Shown here in pieces: positions 56,996-64,000 of a stretch of DNA of 64,000 bases. Below the pieces are notes generated by a model that saw only the letters and a program-made list of their open reading frames with translations, had not been told where the DNA came from and made no database searches. Location of the stretch: the NCBI GenBank assembly GCA_032622095.1, contig CP136066.1, forward strand, positions 107,219,319 to 107,283,318, read 5' to 3'. Origin of the DNA: Siphonodentalium dalli. Taxonomy: Eukaryota > Mollusca > Scaphopoda > Gadilida > Siphonodentaliidae. Both the position numbers and the translations under genes were made by a program. The stretch's first letter is position 1; each line of letters begins with the position of its first letter.

Positions 56996-58985
56996 TGAAT
57001 TATTATGTTTGATTTGATGCCGAAAGATTATATATGACTTTAAATGGATACATCTCAAACAGTTATATTTTGTAACTGATATTATTTCATTCCAGCGGTT
57101 GATTGAACTTGAATGCTTTTATCGTAGGCCTTGAATATTGATGAGATATTATTTCTACATTCATGCGTCTGTTGACTCAGCAAGATTTTACATGTCACTG
57201 TGATAAAATTTAATCTGTGATAGAACTGGTGCCATTTCATTTGTGCATGTGATATAGTAATAAACTTAGGACATTCGACCATTATCATGATTCTATATAT
57301 TGCTATGTTTACACTCAATCGGTACAGACTAATGTATTCATTGGGCAAGTTTGATCAGATCTCATACCCAAGGGAGTGCTTGACAACATTACTGTTCTGT
57401 CATTGTTAGAACATGAGCCTACCTGTGATAACACAGTAAGTGTGTTTATTGTTAAACTGACAAAGCGGTTGTCTCCACAAAATGCTCTGAATCAATATTG
57501 TAGGATTTCTCAAGGAATAGGGTTAGAAAAAGGTTTTCTAAGTACTTTGTATATATATAACGAGAGGCCGATCACGATCGGCAGATGTTTAACCCATACC
57601 TTGGCGATAGCGATCTTTTTATGAGTGCAAGAATTTCAACAATTCACAGCGTACTATTATTTATTAGTTTCATAGTGGAATCAGACATATTGAGCAACTT
57701 GCTCATTTAAACACAATAGGAAGATGGATATGACATTCGATTTCAACCTATTCGGTCACTCCAACAGAGATACATGTATGTGTGATATATTGATAAAGAT
57801 AATTATACCCAAACACAGTCAGACAGATGCACCATAGCTGTTAAAGATATAATTGTTACAATATTAACATCATAATAACTCTATTTATTTAATTCTTACA
57901 ATGGAACCTGAGTCATAACAGATTATGTTGTTGTGTTAGCTGCATAGTAAAAGTTATGGGATGATTGAGATTAGAGACCAACAAACACCTGAACATCTAT
58001 ATAAGTGAGGGGTGTATAGACCTTGATATTAAATATGATTGATAATGGTTGGATATAAAATATTTTAATACAGAATTATCAGATAACTAAAGGAGAGATA
58101 TGAGAAGGGTCAAATTGAAAATATTAGAGTCATAACATTGGATCGCGTACAGTATACATGTACCTATGGTTAATTTTATTCTAAGCTGATCATTGGAAAG
58201 ATACAATGTCTGTAACAGCAGAAATATTATTAAATATTGGGTTAATATTCTCAAAACCATTCAATCAATACCAAAATCTATACGCATGAAGAATGTATCA
58301 CAATCAACCTGAATGAGATTATAAAAGTGATTGGGTGACAAATATTTGACCAAAAAGTCAGCTTCAAGAATACCAGAACCATTATTATTATCCTGCAGCC
58401 CAAATGCAATAGAGGGAATTTCAAAATAAGATATATCCTCAAATGATGAATATTCAATTGGTGGCTTATAATTAATAGAAATTCTTAGTGAACCTGGCCT
58501 AAGGCGAAAGAGATAATTTAAAATCTGCGTATCAGATATTATGTGTCTATGGAATAGGTTAATTTTAATCCTGAAATACATGCAAGTGAAAAGTGGATCA
58601 CGATCAACCTGGACATAGAATAGGAGAATGAACATATGATGTGTGGAGAGTGTTAATCATTTTCAATGACATCATATGATGGAACTAATGTGTGGATAAA
58701 TTGTTTTCTCAAGATAAGACAACAGTGTCTCTGTAAACAACAATTCTCTAAACAGCCATGCTCCAGAACATCCTTCACATGGACAATGGACTATTTGTAT
58801 TAATGCCATGAACATGTTTCAACAGGTTGGGTTAAATTACTATTGCACACAAACTGGAGTAAAGTATCATCAATCACTTAAATTTGACAGCTCTGGGAGC
58901 AGCAGTGGTTTAGCAAAGAGTATCCAGTGTCATTTTCTGATCCCAATAAAGCAGATTACTGTGTAAAGTTGTTTGTCTTAAATTC
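56996..58985. other. Intergenic, no gene recognised
   Basis: AT-rich. The frame near 58261-58635 on the minus strand is open for 124 codons but resembles no family I know and contains internally repeated words (ATCACAATCAACCT / ATCACGATCAACCT), so it is more likely a repeat. A copy of CGAGAGGCCGATCACGATCG is at 57561. Confidence 0.4.
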
Positions 58986-58989
58986 TCAC

Positions 58990-60080
58990 AGGGCATATAC
59001 AATAGGTAGTAAATTACTTGAATTATAAAGGGCCATAACTCTGTTAAAATATATCGGATCAAACCCAAATTTGAACTTGATCTGTATTTCGGGGTGAGGA
59101 CCACATGTACCAAATTTGGTGTAGATCAGATTAAAAATGTTTTGAGTTCTAAGTAAAAATAAGTTTGAAAAGGGTTAATTAAACGATACCAAAAACCATA
59201 CAGATAAAGAACGTGCTAAGAAAAACCTTGGTAAGAAATATGAGGCATATCAGAAGAAAACAGTTTGACTTAGATGGATCAGATAGCATTTGTGTGCAGG
59301 GTTAATTATTTTCTAAACCGATCAACCGATCGATACCAAAAACTATACAGGTGAGGGGTGTGTCATTATAAACCTACATATCAAATATGAAAACAATCGG
59401 ACAAAAAATAATTTGGTTACAGCATCAGATGTGCGGATGCAAAGTGTTAATAATTTCTAAACCGATCAACCGATCGATACCAAAAACTATACAGGTGAGG
59501 AGTGTGTCATCATAAACATGGGAGTAAAAAATAACTCTAATTCCCATAATACAGATTTACTGCTCTCAGAGCTAAACTGATACCACTGGTAATTAATTGT
59601 AGACTGCTATGGTTATCTGTTCAATTCTTAGTTGAAAAAGGGCCATAACTCTGGTATAAAATGTTGGATATAACCCATATTCAAACTCGATCTGTATTTT
59701 GAGTTGAGAAACTCGCATACCAAATTTGGTTCCGATCAGATAAAAAAAAATTGAGTTATGGCAGCATGCATGAATTCTAAGTCGAAAAAGGACCATAACT
59801 CCATTGAAAAATATCGGATCAAACCCATATTCGAACTCGATCTGTATTTTGGTCCGAGAAACTTGCATACCAAATTTGATTCTGATCAGATAAAAAAAAA
59901 TTGAGTTATGGTAGCATGCATGAATTCTAAGTCGAAAAAGGGCCATAACTCCGTGAAAAAAACTCGGATCGAACCCATATTCGAACTCGATCTGTATTTG
60001 GTGCTGACAAATTCATATACAAAATTTGGTTCCGATCAGATATAAAATGTTCGAGTTATCGCACCATGCATAAAGTGTCT

Positions 60081-60126
<46 letters not shown>

Positions 60127-60220
60127 GGACGGACGGACGGACGGACTAACGACGAGTGGTCAATCCGGGCAACGACACTATGTTTACCATACTATGGTAT
60201 GGGTAAACATAAAAAGTGCT
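58990..60220. repeat. Dispersed repeat with AAGGGCCATAACTC blocks and tetranucleotide tail
   Basis: At least four tandem-like blocks contain GGCCATAACTC, ATCGGATCAAACCCATATTC and GAACTCGATCTGTATTT. They end in (ACAG)n at about 60081-60126, (ACGG)n at about 60127-60145, then CGACGAGTGGTCAATCCGG and ACCATACTATGGT. Similar termini are at 10330-10400 and in the palindrome at 52083. Confidence 0.65.
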
Positions 60221-61044
60221 AACATGCAATAAAAGTGCCCATTATAGAAATTTGTAGTGTTAGTTCTGAATGTTATTTGTTCTATCCACATTGTCGAAAG
60301 CTCGGCTATAACAGGGCTTTTAAAACCTTTTTTAGTAAATGGATTTTTCCATTATTTATAAAAGTATACATTGGAATGGTATATTATTCATCTGGCGGGA
60401 TGTTCAGGTAATATAAGCAGATGTCATATAATACATGGGCAGAAGGATTCCTATTCATTGGTGGGAAATGTTCATATAAATAAGTTCATCAAACAGCCTA
60501 TGGCCATTTGTTGAACTTATTATATGAACATTTCCTTAGGGAACTACTTGTCAATGAGTATTCAGTAAAGAAATGGTTAAAGGGGTATTTTTCACATCCA
60601 CATTAAAAGCCCAATCCTATTCATGAAAATTAACCTTTTACCTGAAATTCTAAATTATTATCTAACACAGTGCTTCATTTAGGCGACCAAAAAAAATTCC
60701 ACGGTATTAAGAAAATCTGATGGTTCTTTCCTACACCTGATGAGACATTGATCTGTTCTAAATTTTATAGGAATAGTTGTCTTGATAACCATATTGAGAA
60801 TTCTGTTATAAAAAATAGAATGAAAAGTAAAATATATTCACAATTCAAGACTAAAGTGGGCTTTGCTTTTTCTTACTGGAGCCTATATTTAATTGACTTG
60901 TACTCTTCAGCCCTCAAATAAAACCTAGTAATTTGTTACTTTGGTCAAGTTTCGGTGAATCAAAATAGGTTGCTAAATAATTATAGTACCTAAATGGGCA
61001 CTCTATATCCTTCCAAAAAAATAAATAATTGGATACTTTATAAT
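60221..61044. other. Intergenic with an inverted-repeat fragment
   Basis: 60455-60540 holds GGTGGGAAATGTTCATATAA and TTATATGAACATTTCCTTAG, a foldback related to 12440-13285. Remainder AT-rich. Confidence 0.45.
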
Positions 61045-61410
61045 AACGTATAGCATTTATATAGCACTTAATCCCTGGTGTAGCTCGAATCGCTTATATT
61101 ATTACCCCAGCTGTTTTGAGTCTTGTGCATGCTGCCATTTTACAGGCACTTCACAATAGCGGCTTACGCTTACCCAACAACCAGGTCCCTATTTTTTCGT
61201 CTAGGTACAACGAAGCGAGCACAGTACAAGTAACCTTGCCCAAGGGTCACAACCTGGCACGTGATTTGAATCAGCGTGCTGCTCTACACCGCATACACAA
61301 CTTAGTGCAGCCAAGCCACTGTTGTGGAGATGATAGTCTACCAGCGAGCATGAACTCATGCCGGTGTGTTAAAACCATTATAAGTCCAACACTCTAACCA
61401 CTAGGCTACC
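61045..61410 (-). mobile_element. tRNA-derived SINE
   Basis: Read on the minus strand it starts GGTAGCCTAGTGGTTAGAGT, a good RNA polymerase III A-box (TAGCCTAGTGG). A degraded B-box-like GAGTTCATGCTC follows about 50 bases later. The tail contains AAGTGCTATATAAATGC, the kind of 3' end seen in widely distributed animal SINEs. The plus-strand open frame of 93 codons here is a by-product. Confidence 0.7.
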
Positions 61411-61977
61411 GAAATTTCACATTATAGCATTCATTGCCTTAGTAAGAAACAAGGGTCCCTTCTTTTCAACAGCGTAAAATATTATACGAGTGTCTTCGTT
61501 GGTATGTTCCTGATATGGTAAAAATTAAAGAGCATTTGTTTTACTTCTGTGCAGAAAGTTGGAAACAGATGATGAATTTACTAGACCTCAATGAGATTTT
61601 TGAGAGTATAAAGTCATATATTAGTATTTTGATCTAAGCTAATGTGGTGACCAGAACATGACTAACATGTGAAATTACTAGGTCTAGTTTGAGGCTTGAG
61701 GTTTACAGGTCGCTTTAAAAATCAGAGCGTTTTGTGGTGACTTTTTATTTCATAGTTCTAAAGATGCACATATCACTTTCATATTAAAATAAAATTTATA
61801 TTTGTATAATACACTTATTAAACACATCACATCAAATTAAAAACATTTCTAATCTTTAAGTGTTGTTTTGTTTTCATTTTCGATCATCATTTCAGCAACT
61901 GTTAAAGATTCTATCTTTTCCTATAACAATTTTAATATATTTTCATAGGTATAAAATAATAAACACGAGTTGAAGAA
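61411..61977. other. Intergenic, no feature seen
   Basis: AT-rich sequence with no recognisable coding or repeat structure. Confidence 0.4.
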
Positions 61978-62445
61978 ATGATTCTATCAATTAATATTGA
62001 TTTTATTTCAAATTTTCCGGTATAATATACATGCAATCAATTTGGGACATTTTACGACTTGAGTTCGTTCAGAGTGTATCATGCAGGATAACTCTATCTA
62101 AAATAGTAACGGACAAATTGCGGTTGTAATATGGATAACTCTAAAATCAAGTGGTTACTATTAACAATAATAACCACTTGATTTTAGAGTTATCCATCTT
62201 ACAACGGCAATTTGTCCATTTGAGCACATGGTTCTGGACAAGTTCTGGTCCACAAACAATAGAAACAGCAAACTTCAAACACCGATATCTAATCACTCTG
62301 AGCTTTGATGGGTGGGTTCCTCGACTTGAATCAAATATTTTTTACCCCCGAAGCCAAATAAATAGTAATTTAGGAGAGGCTGATCGGATTGAGTACCTTT
62401 AAATGACAGAAACTTATCTGGACATGTGTCTTCGACTCATTTATT
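61978..62445. mobile_element. Broken MITE with a nested TTAA-type MITE and hairpin
   Basis: The outer ends (ATTCTATCAATTAATATTG; CTGGACATGTGTCTTCGA) match 19530-19796. Nested inside is a TTAA-type remnant ending GATTGAGTACCTTTAA near 62401. A strong hairpin at about 62132-62197 pairs GGATAACTCTAAAATCAAGT with its mirror. Confidence 0.55.
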
Positions 62446-62848
62446 ATTTTATACAACGAAAACTATATAAAACGTAGTTAGGAAGAGATAGACCATCTTT
62501 AAATACAAAATGTTTACAGATAAAAGAGATGAACAGAGAGACAAAGAAATGTTTTAATCTGGAATATATCAATGGCCTATTTATAGCCTCCATAGTATTA
62601 CCTATGTAAAAGTAAGGAATTGTACCATTTTGGAGCCCTATTAGATCACACTTTCAAGTCAAACTGTTGATTAAACTTAATTCAAGTGCTACCTATGACC
62701 TACAAAAGAACAAATTAAATATTTGAATCTCTTATCTGTACATGGTGCTTTTACAGCTCATATAATACAAGCCTAAATAAACCGAGCTGCAACATCAATG
62801 GTAAGGCACCCAACCAACCTAAAATTTGGAAAAATTTTGGTTACGTAG
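62446..62848. other. Intergenic, no feature seen
   Basis: Ordinary AT-rich sequence. No gene or repeat recognised. Confidence 0.4.
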
Positions 62849-63915
62849 CGATTCTCCGAAGACCCATAACTCCGAAGGTCCGATTCTCCGAAGGTCCGAT
62901 TCTCCGACGGCCCGATTCTCCGAAAGCCCATAACTCCGAAGTCCCGATTCTCCGAAATCCCATAACTCCGAAGACCCATAACTCCGAAAGCCCATAACTC
63001 CGAAGGCCTATAACTCCGAACGCCCATAACTCCAAAGGTCTATAACTCAGAAGGGCCGATTCTCCGAAGTTCAGGTTTTCCGAAGATCATGTTTTATCGC
63101 TTATTAAATAGTGTACAGTTCAGTGGCGGAGTCAATGGGGCCCTAGGGAAGACCGCCCCCCAAAAAACATGTCAAATGTCATGTAAACGTCCGGAAATCC
63201 CTCCTAGGCATTCAAATATTCACAGTGTTCTGGACCAACGATTGGGGGCGACCCCTCCCATGCATGCGCTCCCCAAATCAGGCCTTCGTGATATGCTTTC
63301 GGCATATCATATGCATGATATATCCCCCACATATGGTAATTAATGTGCACCCCTAAATGGGAACCCTGGCTTCGCCACTGGTGGAAAAGTTTGAATATTT
63401 TGATGCCCCATGAACGATTTCCGGGCGTTTACATGACATTGGACATGTTTTGGTAGGGGCCCATATTGTCTGAAATAGCAAGTAGAGGTTTAATGGGGGC
63501 AGTAGGAATTTTGGGACCCCTTGGCTTCGCCACTGGACTGTACACTATATAGTAAACGATAATACCCCGATAAAACAAAATCTTCGGAGAATCGGACCTT
63601 CGGAGAATCGGACCTTCGGAGTTATGGGCCGTCGGAGAATCGGGCCTTCGGAGTTATAGGTCTTCGGAGAATCGGGCCTTCGGAGTTATAGGTCTTCGGA
63701 GTTATAGGTCTTCGGAGAATCTGGCCTTCGGAGTTATAGGTCTTCGGAGTTATAGGTCTTCGGAGAATCGGCCCTTCGGAGTTATGGGCTTTCGGAGATT
63801 CGGATCTTCGGAGTTATGGGCCATCGGAGAATCGGGTCTTCGGAGTTGTGGGCTGTCGGAGAATCGGGTCTTCGGAGTTGTGGGCCTTCGTAGTAATAGG
63901 TCTTCGGAGAATCGG
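62849..63915. mobile_element. Foldback element with short-unit array arms and a nested TIR element
   Basis: Left arm 62849-63083 is made of CGATTCTCCGAAG and CCATAACTCCGAAG units. Right arm 63580-63915 is their reverse complement (CTTCGGAGAATCGG, CTTCGGAGTTATGG). Inside, 63110-63547 is bounded by AGTGTACAGTTCAGTGGCG and its mirror CGCCACTGGACTGTACACT, likely a separate DNA transposon remnant. Drosophila foldback elements have comparable arms made of short tandem units. Confidence 0.7.
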
Positions 63916-64000
63916 TCTGACACCAAAATTTTGGGGAAAAAATTAAAAATACTTTATATAGTTTTTTGTTTTCCACTTTTTTCGTTGGAATCTTGATTGA

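Noticed and set aside
58261-58635. A 124-codon minus-strand open frame
   Set aside because: No similarity; it contains internally repeated words in AT-rich sequence.
61116-61397. A 93-codon plus-strand open frame
   Set aside because: It lies wholly within the tRNA-derived SINE.
62773-63035. Minus-strand frames of GVMGLRSYG-like repeats as a silk- or glycine-rich protein
   Set aside because: They are read from the CCGAAG-type foldback arm and have no gene context.

Overview
This is nuclear DNA from a eukaryote, most likely a marine invertebrate animal. It is AT-rich, genes are split by long introns with ordinary GT-AG junctions, and much of the rest is mobile-element debris. The ~160-bp tandem-repeat element with hairpin ends resembles the bivalve 'pearl'/Helitron-like type, so a mollusc or other lophotrochozoan is my best guess. 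The species cannot be fixed from the sequence alone. There is no sign of bacterial, viral or organellar genes.

Two protein-coding genes can be supported, both on the + strand. (1) Bases 2238-15017 hold the last five exons of the WD40-repeat protein WDR61/SKI8 (149 codons plus stop). Earlier exons lie left of the window. (2) Bases 27247-54366 hold a six-exon gene whose junctions all agree in reading phase and predict about 1,781 residues. Exon 1 encodes a complete seven-transmembrane receptor-like domain and the first strand of a protein-kinase fold. Exons 2-4 give the kinase N-lobe, hinge, catalytic-loop and DFG-equivalent regions, with the catalytic HRD changed to HKN and DFG changed to DFE. 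Exons 4-5 insert roughly 1,200 low-complexity, probably disordered residues into the C-lobe. A 35-residue last exon, 12.8 kb further on, supplies the final kinase helices. I read this as a 7TM-pseudokinase fusion receptor, and it is the most notable item here. Its exon 3 donor is also repeated four times in tandem, and only the first copy keeps the frame open.

Layout: 1-1060 unassigned; 1060-1930 broken DIRS-type retrotransposon RT/RNase H remnant; 2238-15017 WDR61 3' half, with introns holding a 162-bp-monomer element (2422-4877), MITEs and a minisatellite; 15018-27246 intergenic, with long-inverted-repeat and TTAA-flanked MITEs and an Asp-codon-like GAY repeat; 27247-54366 the 7TM-pseudokinase gene, whose introns carry a Harbinger-like element with a clear TTA duplication, a GATATC palindrome array, a 130-bp minisatellite with nuclear-receptor-like half-sites, and a second, inverted 4.9-kb copy of the tandem-repeat element with a 1,133-bp higher-order repeat; 54367-64000 no gene found, but palindromes, a tRNA-derived SINE and a foldback element.

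The two genes show no evident functional link. WDR61 acts in RNA decay and transcription complexes, and the receptor is a membrane signalling protein. Most of the remaining open frames are short, unconserved or lie inside repeats, and I have not called them genes.
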